In this document: positions 7,856-16,954 of the stretch, piece after piece
Layout: each line of letters begins with the position of its first letter
Numbering within the stretch: position 1 is the first letter of the stretch
Source of the DNA: Streptomyces niger
GTDB taxonomy: Bacteria; Actinomycetota; Actinomycetes; Streptomycetales; Streptomycetaceae
DNA: 64,000 nucleotides
Assembly (NCBI RefSeq): GCF_000718305.1
Contig: NZ_JOFQ01000017.1
Coordinates: forward strand, 1 to 64,000
Direction of reading: 5' to 3'
Program-made: the position numbers and the translations under genes
Notes under the pieces: model-generated
Database searches by the model: none
The model's input: only the letters and a program-made list of their open reading frames with translations
Told to the model about the DNA's origin: nothing

Positions 7856-9313
7856 TCAGGAGCCCGACATGGCGTCCCCGAACATGGGGTCCTCCCCCGA
7901 CTTCCCGATGCCGACGGACGACGCACCGAAGCTCACGGCGCCGGTGGCCGTGGTGCCTCCGGCGGAGCCGCGCAGGACCCACACCGCGCCGTCGTCACTG
8001 TTCTCGCCGCCCGCGCCCACCGACAGGTCGGCGCGGCCGTCCTTGTCGTGGTCGGCGAGGTGGACCGCGGTGCCGAACATGTCCGACGACTCGTTGGCGC
8101 CCGGGACACCCGGGGTGCCCTGGTGGAAGGACTGGGCGCCGGCCCCCGTCAGACCGGCGGCGCCACCGCGCAGCACCCAGACGTTGCCGACGTGGGACGC
8201 GGAGCCGATGGACTCGAAGACCGCGCCGACGGCGAGGTCCGGGTAGCCGTCACCGTTGACGTCGCCCGCGGCGAGTGTGCCACCGAACATGTCGTCGGAC
8301 TCGTCCGCTCCCGGCACACCCGCGGTCGCCTGGCTGAAGACGGCGCTGCGCGTGGTGTCGACGCCCGCCGCGCCGCCGTAGAACACGGTGGCGTAGCCGC
8401 CCTCGGCCGGCCGGTCGAAGAGGTCGAGGAAGTCGGTGCCGACGACCAGGTCGTCGTGCCCGTCGCGGTCGAAGTCGGCCACGGTGAGCGCGCCCGCGTA
8501 GCCCGGGCCCGCCTCGGTCTGGAAGGTGGGCCCGGTCGGGGCGCCGCGGTAGACGAAGTTGCCCGCGGCGGACCCCACCACCACGTCGTCGGCGCCGTCG
8601 CCGTCGAAGTCCCCGGCGGCCAGGTGAACGGCGCCCTTGGGGTACCCGCCGGACTCGATCTGCGCGTCGAAGCGCAGCTTCCCGGCCGCGCCGCCGGACT
8701 TGCTGAAGCCGCCCTTGAAGATCCACACGTCCTTGCCGGTGGAACCGACCGCCAGATCGGCCTTCCCGTCACCGGTGAAGTCGCCGACCGCGAGGGACTG
8801 GCCGAACCGGTCGTGGCCCGAGGGGTTCGGATCGCTGACCGTCGTGCCGCCCGACAGGCCGGAGGCGCCGCCCCACAGGATGGTGACCGAACCGCCGTCG
8901 GCATCGCCGCCGACGTCCTCCAGCGGTGTGCCCACGACGAGATCGCCGTAGCCGTCGTCGTTGAGGTCGCCGTGCGCGAGTTCGGTGCCGAAGCGGTCGG
9001 AGGCCTCCGAGGCGCCCGGCACGCCGGCGGAACTCTGCGTCGTGGTCTTGTGGCGCGCGGCACCGATCCCGCTCGACGAGCCGTAGTTGACGACCACGGC
9101 ACCCGCCTTGGCCTTCCCGTTCGCGACCGCGCCCGGGGCGGCGGTCGCCAGATCGCGGTAGCCGTCGCCGTTGAAGTCGTCGGCGAGGCCCGACGCGGCG
9201 GCACTCGCGCTGCCGGGCAGGGCGATGAGCAGGCCGCCGGCCAGGGCGGCAGCGACGACGGTGGCGCCCAGGGCGACGGGACGCCGGGAGCGCTTGCGAG
9301 GGGGCTGGGACAT
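7856..9313 (-). CDS. Secreted FG-GAP repeat (integrin-like beta-propeller) protein
   Basis: A 485-residue protein with a Sec-type signal peptide. The basic start MSQPPRKRSRRP is followed by a hydrophobic stretch and an ASA-type cleavage region near residue 40. Seven calcium-binding FG-GAP loops are visible, including DFNGDGYRDL, DLNDDGYGDL, DFTGDGKADL, DFDGDGADDV, DFDRDGHDDL, DVNGDGYPDL and DHDKDGRADL. Together they predict a seven-bladed propeller outside the cell. The role is unknown; such proteins are abundant in Streptomyces. ATG 9313 follows GGAGAGGA. It converges on the permease, sharing the terminator. Confidence 0.85.
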   Translation of the reverse strand: MSQPPRKRSRRPVALGATVVAAALAGGLLIALPGSASAAASGLADDFNGDGYRDLATAAPGAVANGKAKAGAVVVNYGSSSGIGAARHKTTTQSSAGVPGASEASDRFGTELAHGDLNDDGYGDLVVGTPLEDVGGDADGGSVTILWGGASGLSGGTTVSDPNPSGHDRFGQSLAVGDFTGDGKADLAVGSTGKDVWIFKGGFSKSGGAAGKLRFDAQIESGGYPKGAVHLAAGDFDGDGADDVVVGSAAGNFVYRGAPTGPTFQTEAGPGYAGALTVADFDRDGHDDLVVGTDFLDLFDRPAEGGYATVFYGGAAGVDTTRSAVFSQATAGVPGADESDDMFGGTLAAGDVNGDGYPDLAVGAVFESIGSASHVGNVWVLRGGAAGLTGAGAQSFHQGTPGVPGANESSDMFGTAVHLADHDKDGRADLSVGAGGENSDDGAVWVLRGSAGGTTATGAVSFGASSVGIGKSGEDPMFGDAMSGS

Positions 9314-9480
9314 GGTTCCTCTCCGGTACGTACATACGAACTTCGAGATGACCCACGGCGAGCCTGAAGGGTTGTACGGATAGGGGGAGGCTCCGGTGGC
9401 CACGCGGTAGCCTCCCGCCGAGGCCGCGGCACGGGCGCGGCACGGGGGAAGCACGAGGGGAACACGAGGGAGGAGCATCG

Positions 9481-10005
9481 GTGACCACCGAAAGTGCCGG
9501 CGGTGTCGAACGGATCGGACCGCCCCCGCGCGGCGGCGAGCGGGAGACGCTGCGCGCCTTCCTCGACTTCCACCGCGCCACGCTCGCGATGAAGTGCGAG
9601 GGCCTGACCGACGAGGAGCTGCGCCACCGCTCCAGCCCGCCGTCCACGCTCAGCCTGCTCGGCCTCGTACGGCACATGGCCGAGGTCGAGCGCTCCTGGT
9701 TCCGCCGGGTGATCGACGCCGAGGACGTCCCCCTCGTCTGGTCGGACGAGGGGGACTACCAGGTCGCGTACGACGCGCGCACCGCCACCCGCGAGGAGGC
9801 GTTCGCGGCCTGGCAGGCGGAGGTCGCGCACGCCCGCCGCATCGAGGCGGCGGCGCCCTCGCTCGACGTCACCGCCCACGCCGCGCGATGGGGCGAGGAC
9901 GTCTCGCTCCGCCTCGTCATGCTCCACGTCATCCTGGAGTACGCCCGCCACAACGGCCACGCGGACTTCCTCCGCGAGGCCATCGATGGCACGGTGGGCC
10001 CCTGA
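9481..10005 (+). CDS. DinB/DUF664 family protein
   Basis: A 174-residue four-helix-bundle protein. Conserved His residues occur in GLVRHMAEVERSWF and EYARHNGHADFLREAIDG, which form the metal site of the DinB/mycothiol-transferase superfamily. In actinobacteria these are thought to be mycothiol- or bacillithiol-dependent S-transferases, but the substrate here is unknown. GTG 9481 has GGGAGGAG upstream. The next gene begins 11 bp downstream on the same strand, so the two are probably co-transcribed. Confidence 0.85.
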   Translation: MTTESAGGVERIGPPPRGGERETLRAFLDFHRATLAMKCEGLTDEELRHRSSPPSTLSLLGLVRHMAEVERSWFRRVIDAEDVPLVWSDEGDYQVAYDARTATREEAFAAWQAEVAHARRIEAAAPSLDVTAHAARWGEDVSLRLVMLHVILEYARHNGHADFLREAIDGTVGP

Positions 10006-10015
10006 GGGAGGCGTC

Positions 10016-10606
10016 ATGGGGGAGCCGGAAGAGCAACAGGAGGCGTGGCAGGGCGCGCCCCCGCCCGAGGGGCACGGACACGGCTACCCGCCCGCGCAGG
10101 GATACGGGTATTCACAGCCACCCGGGCAGGGGTACGGGTATCCACAGCCGCCCGGGCAGTCGTACGGGTACCCGCAGCCCGGCAGCGGCATGGCGGACCT
10201 GGTCACCACCGCCGCGGTGACCATGGCCGTGACGCCCTTCCTCCAGGCGGTCGCCGCGCACTTCGGCACCAAGCTGGCGGGGGCGATCGACGACGGCACC
10301 CGGGCCGCGGTACGCCGGTTCCTGCGCCGCGAGTCGGGGCGGCGCGCGGAGGTCCCGCAGGCCGAGTCGCCCCGGCCCCTCGGCCTGCGCACCGAGCAGG
10401 GCTGGCACGTGCTGATCCCGGTGGACATCCCGGCCGAGGCACTGCCGCAGCTCGACGTCGTGGGGCTCGCTCCGCCGCCGCCGCTCGCGGCCGAGCCCAT
10501 CCCCTGCATCCAGTGGATCGGGAACGCGTGGCACGTGATGGGCGCGCAGGACGGGGTCACGGTGCTGTGGCGCTGGGACGCCGCCACGAGCCGCTGGACG
10601 CGCTAG
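10016..10606 (+). CDS. Hypothetical protein with Tyr/Pro/Gly-rich repeats
   Basis: A 196-residue protein. Residues 15-60 contain repeats of the form QGYGYPQPPG. A moderately hydrophobic helix follows at about residues 62-85. The Trp-rich C-terminal domain includes CIQWIGNAWHVMG and VLWRWDAATSRW. The repeat region resembles the disordered tails that localise Streptomyces cell-surface proteins, but no signal peptide is seen. GGGAGGCGTC precedes ATG 10016. The stop codon overlaps the stop of the convergent LLM gene by 3 bases. I do not recognise a family. Confidence 0.75.
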   Translation: MGEPEEQQEAWQGAPPPEGHGHGYPPAQGYGYSQPPGQGYGYPQPPGQSYGYPQPGSGMADLVTTAAVTMAVTPFLQAVAAHFGTKLAGAIDDGTRAAVRRFLRRESGRRAEVPQAESPRPLGLRTEQGWHVLIPVDIPAEALPQLDVVGLAPPPPLAAEPIPCIQWIGNAWHVMGAQDGVTVLWRWDAATSRWTR

Positions 10607-11667
10607 GCCGCCGCCCGCTCCGCCGTGACCTGACGTACCAGGTCCACCGCGCGCCCCAGGGTGGCGAGGCGGGCGGCCGGGGTGTCGCCCGCGGGGTAGA
10701 GGCGTACGGTGTCCACGCCCGCTGCCTGCCAGATCCGCAGCCGCTCCCGGACCATGTCCTCGGTGCCGATGAGCGTGGTGGCGAGCACCATCGCGTCGGT
10801 GACCAGCCCGGCCGCGCCGTCCCGGTCGCCGGCCTGCCAGCGCTCCCGTACCGCGGCCGCGGCCTCGGCCCAGCCCTGGCGGCTGTAGGCGGCGTTGTAG
10901 AAGTTGGTGTGCGTCGAGCCCATGCCGCCCAGGCTGAAGGCCAGTTCCTTCTTCCGCCCGGCCACCATGGCGCGCAGCGCGTCCTCGTCCTCCGCGAACG
11001 CCACCTCGGCGCCCTGGCAGACGTCCAGGTCCGCGCGCGTCCGGCCGGCGGCGGCCAACCCCGCGTCCAGGTGGTCGAAGTACGCCTCCTTCGCCCCCTC
11101 GGGCACGAAGGAGGTGCCGAGCCAGCCGTCGGCGATCTCGCCGGTCAGCCGGAGCGTCTTCGGCGAGAGGGTGGCGAGGTGGATCGGGATGTCGTGTTCG
11201 GCGCGCAGCGACAGGCGCATCGGCCGGCCCTCGCCGCCCGGCAGCGGGACGGTGAACTCCCGTCCCGAGTAGTCGATCTTCTCGCCGGCCACCGCCTGCC
11301 GCACGATCTCGACGGTCTCCCGCATCCGGGTCAGCGGCCGGGCGAACGGCACGCCGTGCAGCCCCTCGATCACCTGTGGCCCGGACGGCCCGAGGCCGAG
11401 CAGGAAGCGGCCCTCGGAGAGCTGCGAGAGGGTGAGCGCGGCGCGGGCGATGGCCACCGGGGTGCGGGTGGCGAGCTGGATGACGCCCGAGCCGAGCAGG
11501 ATGCGGTCGGTGCGCGCGGCGAGGTAGCCCAGCGCGGACGGCGCCTCGGCGCCCCAGGCCTCGGCCACCCAGCAGATGTCCAGGCCCAGCCGCTCGGCCT
11601 CGGTGACGTACTGGACCAGTTCCGGCCAGGGGGCGCCGGACGCCTCGATGGTGGTGGCGGTACGCAT
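10603..11667 (-). CDS. LLM class F420-dependent oxidoreductase
   Basis: A 354-residue luciferase-like TIM-barrel enzyme. Family features include the DICWVAEAWG segment, LAARTDRILLGSGVIQLATRTP and EGRFLLGLGPSGPQV. In actinomycetes such proteins usually use coenzyme F420 as hydride carrier. The ATG shares its A with the TGA of the upstream SRPBCC gene (TGATG), so the pair is translationally coupled. An HxlR regulator lies upstream on the same strand. The electron acceptor or substrate is not evident. Confidence 0.85.
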   Translation of the reverse strand: MRTATTIEASGAPWPELVQYVTEAERLGLDICWVAEAWGAEAPSALGYLAARTDRILLGSGVIQLATRTPVAIARAALTLSQLSEGRFLLGLGPSGPQVIEGLHGVPFARPLTRMRETVEIVRQAVAGEKIDYSGREFTVPLPGGEGRPMRLSLRAEHDIPIHLATLSPKTLRLTGEIADGWLGTSFVPEGAKEAYFDHLDAGLAAAGRTRADLDVCQGAEVAFAEDEDALRAMVAGRKKELAFSLGGMGSTHTNFYNAAYSRQGWAEAAAAVRERWQAGDRDGAAGLVTDAMVLATTLIGTEDMVRERLRIWQAAGVDTVRLYPAGDTPAARLATLGRAVDLVRQVTAERAAA

Positions 11668-12203
11668 CAGGCGCCCGCCGTCCCGGCAGCGGCGCCCGCG
11701 CCCTCGGCCCGTTCCTTGAGCGCGCCGAGGGTGGCGGTGATGTTCCGTTCGAACTCCCGCAGCCGTACGTGGACGATCTTCTGCTCCTTCTCCGGCATCC
11801 GCTCGATGGCCTGTGAGAGACCGGACCGGCCGGGGCCCAGCCGGACCCACTGCCGCAGCCGGGTGCCGCCGCCCTCGGGGGCGAGGGTGAACCGCCAGGT
11901 CGCCGCGGGGTGTTCGGGGTCCTCGACGGCCCAGGCGAAGGCGCGCGGCGGGGCGCACTCCACGACGTAGGAGGTGGTCCGCCACTCCCCGAGCGCCTCG
12001 TGCGCGCTGCTGCCGGTGAAGCGGGCGCCGAGGGCCGGGCCGGTCACGCCGTCCAGCCACCGTGCGGCCTGCAGTTCGCCGCTCAGCTCGGGCATCAGCT
12101 CGATGTCGGACACCAGGTCCCAGACCCGCTCCGGCGGCGCTCCGATCCAGGTGTCCACCTCGACCGTCGGCCCGTCCACGTACCGTGCGCCCGTCCACTC
12201 CAT
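11667..12203 (-). CDS. SRPBCC (START-like) family protein
   Basis: A 178-residue protein with the START/Bet v1-like fold. The opening strand reads TVEVDTWIGAPPERVWDLVSD, typical of polyketide cyclase/dehydrase and AHSA1-like lipid-binding proteins. ATG 12203 follows GAGGAGG at about 10 nt; the TTG 9 bases upstream is too close to that site. It is coupled to the LLM oxidoreductase, suggesting that it binds the same hydrophobic substrate. This link is inferred from context only. Confidence 0.8.
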   Translation of the reverse strand: MEWTGARYVDGPTVEVDTWIGAPPERVWDLVSDIELMPELSGELQAARWLDGVTGPALGARFTGSSAHEALGEWRTTSYVVECAPPRAFAWAVEDPEHPAATWRFTLAPEGGGTRLRQWVRLGPGRSGLSQAIERMPEKEQKIVHVRLREFERNITATLGALKERAEGAGAAAGTAGA

Positions 12204-12310
12204 GCCTGGCAAGCCTCCTCAGTACCGCCCCTGGCAGGGCTCTGACCTCCAAAGTTTCGTAGATGGACTTACCTGTCAAGGGTTACCGCCGCCCGCGCGG
12301 AGTAAGCGGC

Positions 12311-12808
12311 TCAGCGGGCGAACCGCTCCCGTACGTCCGGGCGTTCGGCCAGTTCGGTCGGGTAGCCGGGGCCCATCCGGGCGTGGGTGTTCGCCGCCGT
12401 CATCGGCTCGCCGCAGTCGGCGCAGACCACCTCGGGGCGGCTCTCGTGCCCGCACGCGTCGTGCCGGAAGACGACCGGCGGCCCCTGCTCACCGGCCAGC
12501 CAGCGGTCGCCCCAGCGGTTCATGGCCAGCAGCACGGTGAAGAAGTCGCGGCCCTTCTCGGTGAGGACGTAGTCGTAGCGCACCGGCTCGGTCTGGTACG
12601 GCCGCTTCTCCAGCAGCCCTTCCGTCACCAGCCGGCGCAGCCGGTCCGTCAGGGTGTTGCGGGCGATGCCCAGCGCCTCCTGGAACGCGTCGAACCGCTG
12701 GATACCGTAGAACGCCTCGCGCAGCACCAGCGGCGTCCACCAGTCGCCCAGCAGGTCCATCGTGCGGGCGATCGAGCAGGGCCAGTGGGCAAAGGAAGTG
12801 CGCCTCAT
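12311..12808 (-). CDS. HxlR family winged-helix transcriptional regulator
   Basis: A 165-residue protein. It begins with CSIARTMDLLGDWWTPLVLR and ARNTLTDRLRRLVTEGLLE, the hallmark HxlR helices and recognition helix, with the wing in YDYVLTEKGRDF. The C terminus adds a CGHESRPEVVCADC pair of Cys-x2-Cys-like knuckles seen in many actinobacterial members, perhaps a metal site. It lies upstream of the SRPBCC/LLM pair on the same strand and is the likely local regulator, sensing electrophiles or redox state by analogy. Confidence 0.88.
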   Translation of the reverse strand: MRRTSFAHWPCSIARTMDLLGDWWTPLVLREAFYGIQRFDAFQEALGIARNTLTDRLRRLVTEGLLEKRPYQTEPVRYDYVLTEKGRDFFTVLLAMNRWGDRWLAGEQGPPVVFRHDACGHESRPEVVCADCGEPMTAANTHARMGPGYPTELAERPDVRERFAR

Positions 12809-12872
12809 GACCGCCAGGATACGGAAGGCTCGACGCCAGGTCTTTTGACGAGACCCAGGAGGCAGGAGGCCG

Positions 12873-13247
12873 CTACGCCCGCCTGCCGCGCGCGAGGAGG
12901 CCGACGACGGAGAGGGCGCCCCAGCCCACGGAGACGGCGACGGCCTTGCGGCGGGTCGACCGGTCCGGGAGCGTGCCGCCGAGCAGGACGGCGTCCCCGA
13001 AGTCGGCGGCGATCCGGACCAGGGCGGCCGTCCGCAGCGCCGGTCCCTCGGGAGCCAGCGCCAGCGCGGCGCCGCTCGCCGCGTCGCGCCAGGCGAGCGG
13101 CCGCAGGGAGACCCGGGTCGCCTCCGCCACCCGGCCGTCCGCGTCCGCCAGCCCCGAAGGGCGGGCGAGCAGGTCGGGCACGGCTGTCACGGCCACGCCG
13201 TACAGGGCCGTCGCCGCGCCCACCGCTCGTAGCAACCCCACCCGCAT
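12873..13247 (-). CDS. Small membrane protein, hypothetical
   Basis: A 124-residue protein with three to four hydrophobic segments: the N-terminal AVGAATALYGVAVTAVP, a middle Ala-rich helix and a C-terminal VGWGALSVVGLLARG. It resembles DUF4267-type small membrane proteins found across actinobacteria, but I am not sure of the family. ATG 13247 begins MRVGLLR, with GGAGAGCGAGG upstream. No functional context is visible. Confidence 0.65.
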   Translation of the reverse strand: MRVGLLRAVGAATALYGVAVTAVPDLLARPSGLADADGRVAEATRVSLRPLAWRDAASGAALALAPEGPALRTAALVRIAADFGDAVLLGGTLPDRSTRRKAVAVSVGWGALSVVGLLARGRRA

Positions 13248-13428
13248 GTCCCCGCCTCGCTCTCCGCCGCCGTCCGCCACCGTCCGCGCCTCCGGCCATT
13301 GTCACGGTACGGACGCCGGAAGCCCGGCCGGACACGCGACCGACGCATACCAAGCGGTACCTGCCGAATGCACCTTTCTCTGTCGCAAGGGTGGACGTCG
13401 CTGATCAGCGCGCTCTAGCGTGGTGACG

Positions 13429-13471
13429 CGCCGAGGAGCCGGAGGAGCCGGCCGAGGAGCCGGAGGAGCCG
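13429..13471. repeat. Short GGAGCCG repeats in front of the hydratase start
   Basis: The leader of the 13473 gene is built from alternating GAGGAGCCG and GGAGGAGCC units. Several could act as ribosome-binding sites; the last GGAGG is about 7 nt from GTG 13473. Confidence 0.5.
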
Positions 13472-13472
13472 A

Positions 13473-14282
13473 GTGAACGACGTGAGCGGGACGCCCGAGA
13501 CCCAGGTGCACACCACCACTCCCGCACCGGGCGTGCTGCAGATCGTCCTGGACGGTCCGGCCCGCCGCAACGCGCTGGGCAACGGCGCGATCCGCGGCCT
13601 GGACGACGCGGTGCACGAGGCCGCGGACGACGAGGTGCGGGCCGTCGTCCTGACCGGCACCGGCGGTCACTTCTGCGCGGGCGCCGACCTCAAGGCGCCC
13701 CGCATGCCGGGCCGCGGCGTCGCGGGCCCGGCCAAGCGGCTGGGGCTGCTGCAGGGCACGGTCGACCGGCTGCACCGGCTGCCCAAACCGGTGCTCGCGG
13801 CGGTGGAGGGCGCGGCGGTCGGCATCGGCTGGTCCTACGCGCTGGCCTGCGACATGACCGTGGCCGGCGAAAGTGCCTTCTTCGCCTCGCCGTTCGTGGA
13901 GCGCGGCCTCGTACCGGACGGCGGCTGCGCGTGGTTCCTGGCCCAGGCGGTCGGCACCCGGCGCGCCGCGGAGCTGACGATGCTGGGCGAACGGCTGCCG
14001 GCCGCCAGGGCGGAGGCGCTGGGGCTGGTCAACCGGGTGGTGCCGGACGGCAGCGCGCTCAAGGAGGCGCTGGAGCTGGCGGTCCGGCTGGCCGCCGGGG
14101 CGCCCGACGCCCTGATGCTCACCAAGCGGATGCTGACCGCGGCCGGCAACTCGCCCTCGCTGCGCGACTATCTGGACCAGGAGTGGCTCGCGGCGGCGCT
14201 GGACCTCACCGGCCCGGACCCGGTGGAGGGCGTCGCGGCCTTCCGCGAGCGCCGCGCGCCCGACTTCAGCGGCCACCGCTGA
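13473..14282 (+). CDS. Enoyl-CoA hydratase/isomerase family protein
   Basis: A 269-residue crotonase-fold enzyme. HFCAGADLKA and GAAVGIGWSYALACDM form the oxyanion hole. In ASPFVERGLVPDGG the usual catalytic Glu position (PEI) is Phe. Instead an Asp follows the Pro, as in PaaG-like isomerases, so isomerase rather than hydratase activity is likely. GTG 13473 is preceded by repeated GGAGG. It converges on a CoA ligase gene 6 bp away, an arrangement consistent with acyl-CoA metabolism though not one operon. Confidence 0.85.
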   Translation: MNDVSGTPETQVHTTTPAPGVLQIVLDGPARRNALGNGAIRGLDDAVHEAADDEVRAVVLTGTGGHFCAGADLKAPRMPGRGVAGPAKRLGLLQGTVDRLHRLPKPVLAAVEGAAVGIGWSYALACDMTVAGESAFFASPFVERGLVPDGGCAWFLAQAVGTRRAAELTMLGERLPAARAEALGLVNRVVPDGSALKEALELAVRLAAGAPDALMLTKRMLTAAGNSPSLRDYLDQEWLAAALDLTGPDPVEGVAAFRERRAPDFSGHR

Positions 14283-14288
14283 CGGCCG

Positions 14289-15839
14289 CTACGCGGCCCC
14301 GTCCGCGAAACGGGCGCGCAGTTCGCGCTTGAGGACCTTGTGGCTGGGGCCGAGCGGGTAGGCGTCGACGAACTCGACGCGGCGCGGGTACTTGTACTTC
14401 GCCAGCCGCTCCCGGGACCAGTCGATGATCTCCTCGGCGGTGGGCGCCGCAGCCGCGTGCTCGTCCCGGATGACGACAGCGCAGACCTCTTCGCCGTGGG
14501 TCGGGTGCGGCAGCCCGATCACCGCGGCCTCCGCGATGCCCGGGTGGCGCAGCAGCGCCTCCTCCACCTCGCGCGGGTAGACGTTGAACCCACCGCGGAT
14601 GATCAGGTCCTTCTTGCGGTCGACGATGCGCAGGAACCCGTCGTCGTCCTTCGTACCGAGGTCCCCGGTGCGGAACCAGCCGTCGACCAGCGCCGCCTCG
14701 GTCTCCTCGGGCCGCCCGAGGTAGCCGGCGAAGACGTTGTGGCCGCGGACGACGACCTCGCCCGGCTCGCCGGCGGGCAGCAGCTCGATGCGGTCGGCCG
14801 GTTCGGGCGCGGCGATCTCCACGTCCACACCCCAGATCGCGTGGCCGACGGTGCCCGCGCGGGTGCCGAAGACCGGCTGGTTCACGGCCGCGGTCGGCGA
14901 GGTCTCGGAAAGCCCGTACCCCTCGTACACCTCGGTGTCGAAGACCTCGGTGAACTTCTCCAGCACCGGCACCGGGAGCGAGGCGCCGCCCGAGACGCAC
15001 CGCCGCAGCCGGGGCAGTTCGGCCGCCTCGCCCGCGGCCTCCAGGAGCCGTACGTACATCGTCGGCACGCCCTGGAAGGTGTTGACGCCCTCGCGCACCA
15101 TCAGCTCCAGGGCCGCCGCGGCGTCGAAGCGCGGCTGGAGGACGAGCGTGGCCCCGCGCCGCCAGGAGGAGTTCATGCTCGCCGTCTGCCCGAAGGTGTG
15201 GTACAGCGGCAGCGCCCCGAGAGTGATGTCGTCCTGCTGCACCTCATGGGAGTCGAAGGCGTTGGTGGTGGCGTTCATGACCAGGCTGAGGTGGGTGAGG
15301 ACGGCACCCTTGGGGACGCCGGTCGTGCCGCTGGTGTAGAAGACCACGGCCGGGTCCTCGGCCTCGCGGGTGACGTAGGTGGGCAGCGGCTCCACGGTCT
15401 CCGCCAGGTCCTCCAGGCGGCCGTCGGCGCCGGGCACTCGGATCTCGGGGCCGATGGTGACCATCCGCGCGTCCGTGGCGGCCGCGGCCTCGCCGCCGGT
15501 CGCCGCCTGGCCGGCGTGGCAGAGCAGCAGCTTCGCGCCGCTGTCGCGGAGCACGTGCGCCACCTCGCCCGCGGAGAGCAGCAGGTGCACGGGGACCACG
15601 ACCGCGCCCGCGGCGAGGATCGCGTAGTAGGCGCGCGGGAATTCGGCGGTGTTCGGCGCCATCAGGGCCACCTTGTCGCCGGGCCGTACGCCCAGTGCGC
15701 CGAGCGCCGCGGCCTGCGTCCTGGCCTGCTGCCACAGCTCCGCGAACGTGAGCCGCCGCTCGCCCTCGACGAGCGCGAGGTGGTCGGGGCGGCGGCGGGC
15801 GGCCTCGGCGAGGATCGTGGCCAGGGACAGGGTGGTCAT
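14289..15839 (-). CDS. Long-chain acyl-CoA ligase-like AMP-binding enzyme
   Basis: A 516-residue member of the ANL superfamily. The P-loop-like motif FYTSGTTGVPKGAV lies near residue 160. YEGYGLSETSP, GWFRTGDLG and the C-terminal catalytic Lys in PSHKVLKREL are all present, so the enzyme looks complete. It adenylates a carboxylic acid and transfers it to CoA. The chain length cannot be read. ATG 15839 begins MTTLSLATILAEAARR with AGGAG about 10 nt upstream. Longer frames into the promoter region are rejected. Confidence 0.88.
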   Translation of the reverse strand: MTTLSLATILAEAARRRPDHLALVEGERRLTFAELWQQARTQAAALGALGVRPGDKVALMAPNTAEFPRAYYAILAAGAVVVPVHLLLSAGEVAHVLRDSGAKLLLCHAGQAATGGEAAAATDARMVTIGPEIRVPGADGRLEDLAETVEPLPTYVTREAEDPAVVFYTSGTTGVPKGAVLTHLSLVMNATTNAFDSHEVQQDDITLGALPLYHTFGQTASMNSSWRRGATLVLQPRFDAAAALELMVREGVNTFQGVPTMYVRLLEAAGEAAELPRLRRCVSGGASLPVPVLEKFTEVFDTEVYEGYGLSETSPTAAVNQPVFGTRAGTVGHAIWGVDVEIAAPEPADRIELLPAGEPGEVVVRGHNVFAGYLGRPEETEAALVDGWFRTGDLGTKDDDGFLRIVDRKKDLIIRGGFNVYPREVEEALLRHPGIAEAAVIGLPHPTHGEEVCAVVIRDEHAAAAPTAEEIIDWSRERLAKYKYPRRVEFVDAYPLGPSHKVLKRELRARFADGAA

Positions 15840-16161
15840 GTGCGGATGCTCCTGTTCGCCGTGTACGACGCTGTGTACGACGGCACCGCTGATCCATAAA
15901 CTAGCGGTGCAAGTTTTTCGCACCCTACTCCGCCGTAACGCCGCTGAAAAGGGGTGTTCCGCGACCGTCCGGACACGCACCGTGCAGGTCCGCCGCCGGC
16001 CGGCCCCGCCTGCCGCACAGCCGTAGAGGTGCCCCGCGGCCCGCCCGCGCCGGCCACTGCTCAGCCGCGACCGCAGCACCGGAGCGGCTTTGCGGACCGT
16101 CGTCGTCGGCACGGCGGAAAATCCCCGGTCCGGGGCCGCGCGATGATGGCATGCTGTGGGG
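15840..16161. promoter_or_regulatory. Divergent promoter region with a GGTGC/GCACC inverted repeat
   Basis: This gap separates the acyl-CoA ligase and the Mut7-C gene. An inverted repeat with arms GGTGC and GCACC around an A/T-rich centre lies at 15906-15924, close to the ligase promoter, and could be an operator. Nothing else is distinct. Confidence 0.35.
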
Positions 16162-16896
16162 GTGAACGGTCCGGAGATCACCATCGACTTCGCCCCTGAG
16201 CTGCACGCTCTCGCCGCCCCCGCCCGCCGCGGCGGCCCCACCGCCCTCCGCACCGACGGGTCGTCCACGCTCGGCCACCTCGTCGAATCGCTCGGTGTGC
16301 CGCTCACGGAGGTCGGCGCGGTGCTCGTCGACGGCCGCGAGCGGCCGGTCTCGCACGTGCCGCGGGAGAAGGAGCGCGTCGAGGTGCTGGCCGTCCGCCG
16401 GCCGCAGCAGGTGCCCGGCGCGCCGCTGCGCTTCCTGCTCGACGTCCATCTCGGCACGCTCGCGCGCCGGTTGCGGCTGCTGGGCGTGGACGCGGCGTAC
16501 GAGAGCGAGGACATCGGTGATCCCGAGCTGGCCAGCCGCTCCGCGGCGCAGCGCCGGGTCCTGCTCTCCCGGGACCGCGGCCTGCTGCGCCGCCGGGAGC
16601 TGTGGGCCGGCGCGTTCGTCTACAGCGACCGGCCGGACGAGCAACTCCCGGACGTACTGGGGCGGTTCGCGCCCCGGCTGGCCCCCTGGACGCGCTGCAC
16701 CGCGTGCAACGGCGAGCTGACGGACGCGGACAAGGAGTCGGTGCGCGAGCGGCTGGAGCACGGCACGCGGCGCACGTACGACGTGTTCGCGCAGTGCACC
16801 GCCTGCGACCGGGTGTACTGGCGCGGGGCCCACCACGCCAAGCTCCAGACCATCGTGGACGAGGCGGTACGGGAGTTCGGGGACGCGGTGGCCTGA
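16162..16896 (+). CDS. Mut7-C RNase domain protein with N-terminal ubiquitin-like domain
   Basis: A 244-residue protein. Residues 1-80 form a MoaD/ThiS-like beta-grasp domain (Mut7-C ubiquitin type). From about residue 85, RFLLDVHLGTLARRLRLLG and LLSRDRGLLRRR mark the PIN-like Mut7-C nuclease fold. The end has a zinc ribbon with CTACNGEL and CTACDRVYWRG. The domain is proposed to be an RNA-processing nuclease. GTG 16162 (MNGPEIT) fits the family; GTG 16156 is two codons upstream. No partner is adjacent. Confidence 0.85.
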   Translation: MNGPEITIDFAPELHALAAPARRGGPTALRTDGSSTLGHLVESLGVPLTEVGAVLVDGRERPVSHVPREKERVEVLAVRRPQQVPGAPLRFLLDVHLGTLARRLRLLGVDAAYESEDIGDPELASRSAAQRRVLLSRDRGLLRRRELWAGAFVYSDRPDEQLPDVLGRFAPRLAPWTRCTACNGELTDADKESVRERLEHGTRRTYDVFAQCTACDRVYWRGAHHAKLQTIVDEAVREFGDAVA

Positions 16897-16903
16897 CGGG
16901 AGC

Positions 16904-16938
16904 GCCCGCGGGCCGCCACCCGGGTCCGGCCGCGGGCC
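16904..16938. terminator. Probable terminator between Mut7-C gene and xylB
   Basis: An imperfect GC hairpin pairs GCCCGCGG near 16904 with CCGCGGGC near 16930. It lies between convergent genes. Confidence 0.45.
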
Positions 16939-16954
16939 CGCGTCCCCGCCCGGC

